From: Calonectria ilicicola
Lineage: Eukaryota > Ascomycota > Sordariomycetes > Hypocreales > Nectriaceae
Assembly: GCA_020809705.1 (NCBI GenBank)
Contig: CP085829.1
Coordinates: 3,906,001-3,970,000, forward strand
DNA length: 64,000 nucleotides
Direction of reading: 5' to 3'
Under the pieces are notes generated by a model. That model did not search any database. It was not told the origin of the DNA and worked only from the letters and a program-made list of their open reading frames with translations. Shown in pieces: positions 35,571 through 45,721 of this stretch. A program made the translations under genes and the position numbers. The stretch's first letter is position 1. Each line of letters begins with the position of its first letter.

Positions 35571-35596
35571 AAAAAAAAAAAAAAAAAAAAAAAAAA
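35571..35596. repeat. A homopolymer, 26 bases
   Basis: An uninterrupted A run, the longest in the window. No retroelement sequence was recognised next to it. Confidence 0.85.
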
Positions 35597-36580
35597 GGGC
35601 CTCCTGGGTGGTACGCGTGTTACACAGAATCAAGGCCCACGCACGCACTAGCGACGGGGAAGGCTTGTTGATGGGCACAAGGTTGTCCGTCGATCATGGC
35701 AAAATCTGGAGGCGGGACTGAAATGGGCGGCCGACTTGTCACTAGCGCCGAGCCCAGGGCGCCGATTCGCGCCAAGTTTAGGCTTCCCGAGGCGCGGCCT
35801 TTGGGGGGGGGAGCCATTAGCCGGCGCCTTTCCAATCATGGCCCATTCCTCTCAATTGTGTACTCCGTACATACGCAGCAGCAGCACATATGAGCGTGCA
35901 GTCTGCTGCGCGCACTCTGATGCACGCCGTCTGATGCACATTGAAACACAATGTGAGCATCGGGTCCGGCCAACGCACACCAGCAGCTAGTTGGCTGGTC
36001 TCTGTCGTCGCTTAAGGTAATTGCTGCGCTGCCCTGGGCCGCCCCAAATTCAACGTTTCGGCACCTCCCGCGACAATGATGCGTCTACTAGAGCCCCAAC
36101 ATGTTTCGGCCAACGCCATCGAATCCGTCATGACTCGAGAGCGACCATCGCCTAGTCCCGTCAGATATCCTGGGCGCGCACGTCCTGTTGCATCCAGGGA
36201 TCTTCTCTGAACGTGCCTGATCTCCCATTGCCTGCTTGATACGACCTGGTCAGCATGCTAGGCGCCGATCGAGCTCGTAGTCTGCGCAGGGACTTCTTCA
36301 TCGGCTAACATGGACGATGTGCCTGGCCCGTCACACAAGAAACAAGAAAAGGCCGATGCCGGGTTTATTACTCTTTGTCAAGAGGCTGTAGACTTGCCAG
36401 CGACCGTTATCCCAAAAAGGTAACCTTTTACTAGTGAACCACCGGAGGTGACTTTTGCCACGCCCACCACGTGCTGCGGCGACCAATGCTCTCTAGACCG
36501 AGGACTATGGACGCCAATGATGTCGGTGGACGTCTTTTGCGGTTATGGTTATTTACGTTGCCGTAAAAAGAAAATGGAAG

Positions 36581-36591
36581 CGAGGGCGAGG

Positions 36592-36640
<49 letters not shown>
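36581..36640. repeat. CGAGGA hexanucleotide repeat
   Basis: About ten units of cgaggg/cgagga in tandem. It encodes Arg-Gly, Arg-Arg-Gly-like or Pro-Arg runs in different frames, but none belongs to a supported gene. Confidence 0.85.
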
Positions 36641-37485
36641 AGAGATAGAGCCAACAGGCCAAACAGGCATCTCCCTGTAAGCCTACTACTATCAGCTCCA
36701 GTCACCATGGCTGGCTCCCCTTTGAGTTTACCCTCCAAACGCAACGGTTTTATTTATCACCGCGGAATAACGCTCCCGTTTTAAAGTTTTTTTTGTCTTG
36801 TCGTGGATCAATCCAGCTTTCCGAGACATTTGCGCGAGAACGAAGAGGAGCAGGATCTGCAAGCACGCCACACGAGAATTCTGGGGGCGGTGTCGCCAAA
36901 AATCATTGGCCTCGCCTAGCCCGTGCTTAGTGTTGGTCGACGAAGCCCTTCATGCACTGTTTGCTCCCTTCACCAACACGAGCCCAGCCTTGGAGTGCAA
37001 TTTCCGCCTCTTCCTTTCTCAGCCTCTGCGACCTTTGCCGAGTCGGCGCAAGATGTGCCGAGTGGAGGGACCTGGAGGGAGGCAGCGGGTTCACAGATCT
37101 GACTGACTCAGGTCAGGGGCCGGCGAGCCATCAAACTAGTTAGTCTCATCCAATCTGGAACCAGGACTGTGGTAACGGCGTGTAGAATCTGCACCGCAGC
37201 TGAAGCCGCTATCGTCGCCGACTTGAAGAGGGCTTGCATAAGGGCCGTTTCTGAGCGTATAACCGCACTTGATTCCCACTTTACGAGAATGCTGCCATGC
37301 ACGATCCCCCCCCCTCCCCCAAAGCTGCTCCACTGGAACCAACGTGGCCGCTGTTGCCATTGACTTGCCAAAGTCTGTCACACGTCTAGAGTGCTTGCTT
37401 TGCTTTGCTTCGACTCAACTTTTGGACTTCTTCCACTCGACAACGCTGTGCCATTGCGTCACGCCCTCGGCCAACAATAGCAATC

Positions 37486-39078
37486 ATGCCCATCACCGAG
37501 TATAGACCTTCGGTACGAAACAACGCCTAAGAAAGAAACGAATTGCGGAGAGACTAATGTGAAAAAACAAACGACAGTTTCTCTACGAGTGCTGGGCCCT
37601 CTATGGCATCGGCATGCTGGCCTTGACGCTACGGTTCGCCGTGCGCGCCAAGTCTGTCGGCTTTCGCGGGATGCAGGGCGATGACTTTTTCTCCGGTCTC
37701 GTCGTCATATTCTATACAATTGATGCATTTACAGTCCATCTAATATGTATGTCACAGAGCTTCTCGAGGTTGCAACTTTGTTGGAGCCGTCGTCTAATGC
37801 GGAGCAGATTTCCTCGGCACAAATGTAGAAGCATCAGTGGAAATGAAGGCAGGAAAACGTAGGTTTCTCTTGCGACAACTCGCTCCCAGTTTAACAATGT
37901 CGACACTGACATGTGGCTAGAATTGTCGGCCCACGACATTGCCGAGTTCGAAAAGGGCTCCAAGCTGGAGCTCACGGCGTGGTACGCCTACACAGCTCTC
38001 ATTTGGTCGCTCAAGGGCACCATGCTCTGTTTCTTCTCAAGAATGACAATTGGGACCTGGCATAACGTCTTTGTCAAGTCCGTGTCAGTGATAAGCGCAC
38101 TCGGATATGTGGTAGTTTTCTTTACGGTATGGTGGACTCTGCAAAAGCAACAAAAATACCCACAGATCGCTGACTGCTACTGGTCAGATTACATTTGGTT
38201 GCTTCCCCGTCAGCCACAACTATCAGTATGTGCATCTATCCCCATATCATGAAGAATTCGCGACTAACGACATGTTTCTTTGCAGAGTGGTCCCGGATCC
38301 CGGAGGTTCGTCTTCGTGGCGCTTTCGCCAATGGCACGATGCTAACTTGTATAATAGAGAAGTGCACCTTCAAGAAGCAAAATTTCTTGGTGACTACCGT
38401 TTTTAACGTCTTGTTTGTTGACATCTGGCCCTTTCCTCTATAAATTATATTCTAACCATCAACTAGGACCGACGGTCTCATTCTTTGCATTCCACTTCCC
38501 TTACTCTGGAAGCTACAGGTTCCCCCTCGAAAGTGAGCCGTACATTAGGCCCTCTCCCTTGCCAACTGCGCTAACATTAACCGTACAGGAAAATCGTTAT
38601 TGGTCTCCTCCTCTCTTCCGGAGCATTCGTCATCGCCGCCGCCATCATTCGAATTGTCCTGACGTTATCAGCGAAACCTTCTGCCCTCACGATCAACGAA
38701 TGGGGCGTGCGCGAGACTCTTGTCGGCATCATCACAGTAAACATCCCCGTTTTGCGACCGCTATTCACCAAAATTTTCTGGACCGATGGAATAGTCACAA
38801 AGGACTCTTCCACTCGAACAAACACTCTGGGAAGATCGGGAAACATCTCTGGACATTATGAATTATCGAGCGTTGTAAACGAGCCCACATCTCAGGGAGG
38901 CCACAGAGGCCACAGCAGCCAAGAGTCCATAATTGCAAAGGGCGACCTGGCGGCTGGTGTGGTTGTGCACACGACATACGGCATTACGCACGAGCAAGAT
39001 AACGGAGACGAGGACATGTGGTATAATGGACGGGGCGGACAAACCAAGGCGTCTGTCCAGGCCGGCAGCAGCGTTTAG
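37486..39078 (+). CDS. Fungal rhodopsin-like integral membrane protein (PTH11-related superfamily)
   Basis: A seven-span membrane protein of the fungal rhodopsin-domain family, often of unknown ligand and sometimes acting as a surface receptor. Nine exons: 37486-37512, 37578-37746, 37808-37858, 37921-38126, 38188-38225, 38286-38305, 38358-38412, 38467-38532 and 38589-39078; total 373 residues. All eight introns are 52-65 bases with GT...AG borders, and phases agree throughout. Characteristic pieces are GDDFFSGLVVIFYTIDAF, AWYAYTALIWSLKGTMLCFF, HNYQVVPDPG around residue 160, FLVTTVFNVLTDGLILCIPL and VRETLVGIITVNIPVLRPLF. The C-terminal 100 residues are hydrophilic and cytosolic by family precedent. 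There is no CFEM domain at the N-terminus. Start MPITEYRPS is a nine-codon first exon. Confidence 0.92.
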
Positions 39079-39880
39079 CGAGGACAGCGGGGAATCGAGG
39101 GAATGTAATGAGGAAGTAATTGGGGTGAGGAGATATTATTATCAGATCTACTGTGGACTTTGGACATTTTAGATGAGGAATCGATGGTCAACAGCACACA
39201 TTGCGCAAAGCACATACATACATACAACAAGGAGCACATGGGATCACGGCAACGACACGGACGAAAAGCATGTTTTCATCGGAGCGACCAGAATCCAGTT
39301 ATTATATATAGCGTTTATACCCTAGTCATTTGAACAAATCTTGGATAACATTTGGAACCAGTCTCTGGAATTTACATGTGCACGTGTCAGCGGATGTGGT
39401 GATGACCCTTTTTCTCAACTGAGAACGGCCTTTCTCATCCTCCAAATACTGGGCTGGGAGAAGGGCGCGCATGCCGATATAAGCAGATTCCCGGTGAGTT
39501 TGTGAGGCCTCGTTGCCAAACCCGGCTTAATTCCTTGCTGTGACACCCACGGCCTCTACTGTAGTTGTAGCCTAGTCGTCAAGACCGGTGAGCTTGGATA
39601 TTACACCAAAAACCAGCCTAGATGGTTGACCCACGGCAGACCCATGGCAGACCCTCACCACCCAGGTCCAGGCCCTGCCTCGCTATCTTACCCTTAGCTG
39701 CTGCTCGGACCTGGTGACGATTCGCGACCCAGGGCACGATTGGAAATCGCCGTGGTGATTGGCGGCTCTTGTATTTTAATGTCCGAGAATCAGTTCACCG
39801 GCCGAGAGATGTTGTGGATATGGCCCCCTCGGCTAACCTGCTTGCTTGCTGGTGGAGATGGATGGGGATCAAATTCCAGG

Positions 39881-39905
39881 CCCAGCCCAGCCCAGCCCAG
39901 CCCAG
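39881..39905. repeat. CCCAG pentanucleotide repeat, five copies
   Basis: Five exact tandem copies of cccag, followed by one diverged copy (cacag). Confidence 0.9.
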
Positions 39906-40485
39906 CACAGGCCAGGGGGGTTCGTGGGGTTGGCCAGCACGTTTGGGACAATGGAATAAAATGTCCCCCCTTGTCAATTATTGAACCTTAAACCGGAATC
40001 TCTGCTAATTTAGCGCTGAGATGGCGGCGAGCTGGATATCAAAGTCCTGCGGTCGCGGTAATATCTTATCTCTCCACTTATTCACTTATTGGCGCACTGC
40101 TGACTAGCACCATGGTACATATGTAAGGTGTGTAATAATACTTGGGCCATGGCCTTTGGTGGGCTGTGCATTGATTGTACTGTACGTAATGGTTGAAAGC
40201 GACGGGAGACAGGCTAGTTAGTGCATGCACGAAAGAGGGAATCTAGGTACCAGTTCTCCCCAACAACGACGGCCCGTTGTGCACATGCGTGCATGCGGGC
40301 TAGGTACAGCGACGTGTCAGTGGCCTCGCCCATGGCCTCACCCACTATGGAATCAATCACCTGGTGAACCCAATTTTGTCCATCTTGTGCTATTTATTCT
40401 TGGCCTCAGTGCAACGGATGACGCACTGGCCTGCAAGTGTCTTCTCTCTGGGACGGATTCGCTTGCTGATGTTGGTCGCGCAGGT

Positions 40486-40502
40486 AGGCAGGCAGGCAGG
40501 CA
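40486..40502. repeat. AGGC tetranucleotide repeat
   Basis: About four tandem copies of aggc/ggca in noncoding sequence. Confidence 0.85.
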
Positions 40503-43031
40503 ACCCTCGATGCCTCGATGCCCGTCCTGGCTGCGAGTCCTCGCGATCGGTGGCTCGCTGGATTCGCCACCACTGATGCCAAGGAGTCCAGAACTGCCTT
40601 GAGAAGCTCAGGCCAGGCCATGTCACACTGTCACTTCTGCCCCTCGGCATATGCAAGGGTGCCTCTTCGGCCCTGTACTCCGCACCTCCAGGCCCTGACT
40701 GACCGGCTGCAGGCCAGCGTCAGTCAACTCAGCCCTAGAAGCCGTGCCAGCTCCAAAGGGCGCCAGGGCGTTTTATGGTAAAACAAAGCTAGACACTTGA
40801 AAGGAAATGATGAGAGGTAGCGTCGTGCAGCAGGTTCCGCGGGCCGCAGCCCAATACTTGCTGTCCAGCACCGTCCATCGCTGTCATGCCTCTGTGCCAA
40901 GAAAAGTGCGAAACCTTTTCCTTGCTTACACCAAGCCATGTCTTTGATACTGCCCAATTGCTTCGCCATCTGCTGCACCATCCATCCCCCGACCACAATC
41001 TGACAACCGCGCAGGGAGTCCTAGCCTAAAGAAAAGAAAGCAGCAGCTTACCGACAGACAACGGGCCAATACTCGTTGCTTGTACACCTGGGGTATCTGC
41101 CCAGCGGCCCAACGCAACTCGTGCCAATGCCACACGGCATCGCTGCCCATGGTGACAAGGACGATCCCACAGTTGACTTGTTTTAGTAAGACAACGTCAC
41201 AATGGCTGCAGTGCGCCTCTCAAAGAAGCAAGATATGCACGTTGACAGCTCCTCAGTGGTCACATCCCTTGCTGAAGCAAGGGATGCCCACACTCGTTTT
41301 ATGCAAACTCGCTCGTCAGCGCCTATATGCTTTTTGCATCGAAAATGAGCACAACTATCCATTCGGTTAATACGCACTATTTTTTTCGGTTCAATGAAGG
41401 ACTTTTGATATATCGGTCTATAGCCCTACTAACCTCTAGCTATATCGGTGATCAATAGTAAGTTTAGATATCAATATGTCCTGATTTCCACTAATCTGAC
41501 TAGATAGAAACCAACGTTCTTCCATCAAGCGTCTCACATCGACGCCCTCGGAATTATCTCTGAATTATCAGCGAGGGGGTGCCTCGACGGTGCTCTGCCA
41601 ACGCACTTTATTCGTGACACTTCGGCTCTTGGGACTCGGGTGGGACACATTCGGCATGCAATCCGATGCTGGAGCCAATAAGCCCTTAGCAACCTGATGC
41701 AAGGATATCACATTGTACCAGCCAAGATCAGATGACTTCAAAAGTGGCGCTCATTGATTCCCATCACCCTTGAAAATTGTGCTCCTCTTCCCATGAAATT
41801 TCCCAATTCTTTAATTGGCCCTTGCTCAATCAACTCGCACGGGAAGACAAGGGCTTTATTCCCGGGACTAAAGACTAGAGGATGATTCAGCTTAGCCGCG
41901 AGGTTCTTCCTTCAATACCTTTCGAAAACCATCAGTGGATGTATAAGCTCATGACATATACACAAAAAAAAAAAAATCAGCAAGCGTGCTGAGAGCGCTC
42001 CAGGCGTGAAAAGTATTGAACAGGGAAGTACCCTGCCATTTCTTACATCGAGGCTTGTTGACGCCTACTGGCACGCCACAAACGACCCAACCCCAAGCAA
42101 AAAACATGCACTTGGACCAGCCAAGTAATTTTGATAAACGAATCATGGTATGGCCAAATGGAAGCGACGTTGCACAGTTTCATTTTGCCTAGGTACCTAC
42201 TGGGCAGCGACAGCAGATGAAATAAGTGAGATGATAGCAACTAACCAATTGGGCCAAATGCTCATCCGCTGGCCCTCTCCCTCGCATGCACTCTTGCGTT
42301 AACTCGAAGCTACGCGCTTTGCGTAAACGGCATCCACTTCTCTCCACCATACAGAAAGCTATCACTTCTCTTCTGCAGTTCTCTCAAACATGATTTGCTT
42401 TTGATGGCAGCACAAAGGAAGGGTAAGTCACACGGGGTTGGCCAGGTCAGCCGGGTCCCAAGAGGCGTCAATACGAGCACCTCGTTGGGAGAGATTGCTC
42501 CTGTCATCGAGGCATATATGTCTATGGCGATTGAAATCAAATTTGTCGGGTAAAGGAGGAGGAAACACTATCATGAGAAGGGGCCTTTGCTAGAACCCGC
42601 GCGCCAGACCTTCTAGTCAACACTCAGGGCAAAGCTCAGGCTCCTCTCGCCCCTGGCCACCTAGTTGTGGTGTGTGGTATGCATCTAGCTCTGATGCAGG
42701 CTACCGCCGCTGATGCAAGCTACCCTACCATCACGGTGCATATAATCACGGTGTACATGGAGCCAATCAGGAAAGGCCTAATCAGACAGGCCGCCGTTGG
42801 CTGGATGGCACAGTGCAGATGCAGTCCGGCGAGAAAACACGCAACCAGAATGACCCGCACTCTTGTCAACCCGAGCCTCAAAAGCAATTCCTTTCCTTCT
42901 CATGTCGCCCAACTCAACCCTTCACTCTGGGCGAGGGCACATTCACTCCACTCTGTTTTGAGCCTCTCTCTCGATATCTCTTATTTATTCCCTCAACTTC
43001 TATCCGTTTCAAGTGGTCGCTCCAGCACCAG

Positions 43032-44561
43032 ATGGCATTTGGTGATCCAAACGCCCAACTTCCCGACATGTTTCCCGAGGTGTTTTCCATGATAGCATCT
43101 GAAGTGAAAGACAAGAAATCTCTCCTCCAGCTTCGAGCTGTCAATCGTGCCTTCTATGATGCTTCCAATAAGTATCTGTTTCATCATGTTCGACTTGGTG
43201 TATGCGAAGAAAGATATGCCACGGCCAACGATACGTTTCTTAACGTCGCCCGATCACCTCACTTGCGCCAGCATGTGCGAATCGTCTCAATTGACTGGGA
43301 ATTTTATGACGAATCAAACATTTCTGATTCATTCCAATTCCCTGTGAACTTTATAAATTCGCTCCCTTATATGCGGTACTTTGACAAGATACAACATGTC
43401 GACCTTCGCATGCAAAATCACGGCCCACCTTCGCATGACGACTACCAGAAGAGACTCAACTTCAGCCACTGGGCTGTGAGTACTGTTTATTATTGCATGT
43501 TGGGTAGATACTCTCTTCATCTAAGAAATTCAGTGGATAGAACATTGCTCCCCTACTTGATGACTCTCCCCACTCGCCCTTCCGTGGAAACAACGAGGGC
43601 CCCTGTTCCTCTCAAGGAACTAACAGTTCATGGATGGAAGGACAATTTCTTCTTCCAAATGGTAGGCACCGTCTACCTCAGAGGTTTCCTCGCCTGGCCA
43701 AGTTTGACCAACTTCAGGCTGTTGTTAGTCTCACCTGAATTTCAAACCGCCAATCATGCAAACATGATGGAAGGTTTGGTTCCAGACTTGCAGCGTGCGT
43801 GGCTGCCGCTGTCTCCTGCTACGGACCTCACAAACCTCTCTCTGAACTGGCTTCGGGATCCACGACACAACTGCATTGCCCAGTTGCAGAACCAGGGGCC
43901 CGAGAGTGAAGAAGCTCGCCCGTTACATCTACCCTGTCTAAAGAAGCTCACCCTGGGCAACTATATTTTTAGTTACCGTTGGCAAGTGGCATGGGTCGTC
44001 GGGTTTTCACGAGAAGGAAACGACAAAAGCTCTGGTCTCCGAGAGCTCCATCTGATCGACTGCTCCATTGCAGCCCGTCGCTGCAGAGCACCCGGTGCTC
44101 AGAACGAGGTGATGGAGTATGAAGACCCGAATGAAGTGAAATGGCAATCAGTGCGCGGGTGGCTGAAATGGGCAGATGTCTTGGACCAGTTGGCCGACGG
44201 TCTAAAAGGGCTCAGGGTCCTGCACATGCACAGCATGGCACAGCTAGACCCCAACCAAGAAACCATTCACACCCTGACTTGGAGCCATCAGTCACAGAGC
44301 GTTCTATCCAGCTTTGGCATCGGTAACTATATATCACTGGATCTGTTTGTTTACCATGACGTGGAGGAAAGAGAAGCTGGCATCTTGTATCCCATATCTC
44401 CATGGCTTGACCTTTCAAACGACCTGATCGTAATGTATCGCGAGGAGCGACAAAAGCAACGGGATCGGGTATCGCTCCGCTCAGATCAGTTACTTATCGC
44501 AGCGCGAACGCCTCCGACTGAGCCAGCAGATCCAGATATACCCATGCTTGACCGGATTTGA
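43032..44561 (+). CDS. F-box-like protein
   Basis: The first 60 residues look like a degenerate F-box: LPDMFPEVFSMIASEVKDKK followed by SLLQLRAVNRAFYDAS and KYLFHHVRL, which matches the pattern of fungal F-box proteins that act as substrate adaptors of SCF ubiquitin ligases. The rest has leucine-rich stretches (LTNLSLNWL, LKKLTLGNY, LRELHLIDC, LRVLHMHSM) suggesting a leucine-rich-repeat substrate-binding part. The start is ATG 43032 (MAFGDPNAQLPD), giving 509 residues. The C-terminus is basic and hydrophilic. A strong donor GTGAGT at 43476 has only a 58-base partner acceptor, which would break the frame, so I read through. Whether it binds Skp1 is not shown by the sequence. Confidence 0.75.
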   Translation: MAFGDPNAQLPDMFPEVFSMIASEVKDKKSLLQLRAVNRAFYDASNKYLFHHVRLGVCEERYATANDTFLNVARSPHLRQHVRIVSIDWEFYDESNISDSFQFPVNFINSLPYMRYFDKIQHVDLRMQNHGPPSHDDYQKRLNFSHWAVSTVYYCMLGRYSLHLRNSVDRTLLPYLMTLPTRPSVETTRAPVPLKELTVHGWKDNFFFQMVGTVYLRGFLAWPSLTNFRLLLVSPEFQTANHANMMEGLVPDLQRAWLPLSPATDLTNLSLNWLRDPRHNCIAQLQNQGPESEEARPLHLPCLKKLTLGNYIFSYRWQVAWVVGFSREGNDKSSGLRELHLIDCSIAARRCRAPGAQNEVMEYEDPNEVKWQSVRGWLKWADVLDQLADGLKGLRVLHMHSMAQLDPNQETIHTLTWSHQSQSVLSSFGIGNYISLDLFVYHDVEEREAGILYPISPWLDLSNDLIVMYREERQKQRDRVSLRSDQLLIAARTPPTEPADPDIPMLDRI

Positions 44562-45721
44562 GATACGGAGTTTTCATGCACAGATTGGCAAAGATAACAA
44601 TTGGGGAGGGGAAAATCACTATGAATTCAATGTCGTTTTTATCCTTTGTTCGCAAAATATCAACAGCTGGTACTGTCAGAACGTGAAGCCATGTCACATT
44701 GATCCCGATCCCTTCCAATAAACACGAATTCACTTTTCTACTCGCAGAGATTGAACATGTCAATGCCATCCAGTATTATTAGGGGCAAGTTATAACAACA
44801 TAGATGCAAACCAACTCCTGCCTTTCACCCTGAGCCGAGCCACGTACTCCGACGTCCCCAACTCCTCCCGTTCCGTCCTTCCTGAGCAAAGCGCCGTTTT
44901 TATGCCGCCGGCCCTAAGAAGCTCGCAGTGCAACGACCGAAGTCGAAAAAAAAGCAAACTTTTCTGGGCATCTATCGGACATTGTCTTGTGGCTCAAGGA
45001 TGTGGCATTGACCGTCCCTGAGTTGGCGCCACATCCTCCCGACCCCTCTCTGTATGCCTTCGCGCAAATCGACAGACTGAGAGCAACAACGAGATCCGTA
45101 CAAGTGTTTGGTTTCCGACAGTGCTCTCAACAAGAGGGGCGAACGCTGCTCCCCGAAGCACAACCATGCAACATCAGGAGACAGAAGCACTATCGCGACT
45201 ATTATCGCAATGCTCCCGAATGACGAGGCCGGTTGGGAATAGGGTCCAACAATGTAAACAATCAAGACCTTCTAAGATGCAAACTTGGTCTATATAGACA
45301 TGGGTCTCCGTTCCGGTATACATCCATATAAAAAGAAGAGGCGAAAAAAAAACAATTCAATATAAAAACCGATTGAATCCGAAGTCGAGAAAAACCCATT
45401 AATGCGGAGAGAAAAAACCATGCCGGGGAAACACTGCCCATGCTATGCAACGGCACACGCGTGACCAATAAAAAAAAATGTGACAAGGTCGGAAAAGGGG
45501 TCATTGTATAATAACAACCGCATTTTCTGTTTTTGTCCAGGGCGGAAAATATAGGCCCGGGGTTGACCAGTCGCCGGGGCTGTGGCGACGCGCCGTTCCG
45601 GGCGACTAGCTGTAGTTGTTGTGTGTGTGTGTGTGTAGATATATATATGTACGTGGGTATCCTGTGGATATCAACATGAGGGGGAAGAGTAAAAATGGCC
45701 ATTTCTGGTGAGGATTGGATT
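44562..45721. other. Convergent 3' region with GT and AT microsatellites
   Basis: The F-box gene and the coiled-coil gene end toward each other here. A (GT)n tract lies at about 45619-45636 followed by (AT)n at 45639-45649. No coding frame is supported. Confidence 0.55.

Larger units (their letters stand above)
34806..37485. other. 2.7 kb region with one doubtful frame and simple repeats
   Basis: A plus frame at 34979-35392 (137 codons) and an overlapping frame ending in a protein-like LANQLIDAAQVYYDAWGGD stretch at about 34809-35048 may be further exons of the preceding gene or its decayed neighbour. I could not join them convincingly. The region also has an A run at 35571-35596 and a GAGGAC repeat at 36581-36640. 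The last 150 bases are the leader of the rhodopsin-like gene. Confidence 0.4.
39079..43031. other. 4 kb gene-poor region
   Basis: No supported gene. It includes the CCCAG repeat at 39881-39905, an AGGC repeat at 40486-40502, an A run near 41964-41976 and three copies of CTAGGTAC (40243, 40300, 42189). The frame of the F-box gene stays open upstream from 43032 to 42813 but the extra sequence is not protein-like. Confidence 0.5.

Noticed and set aside
42813..43031. Extended N-terminus of the F-box protein
   Set aside because: The upstream codons are open but lack protein character, and ATG 43032 directly precedes the F-box-like segment.
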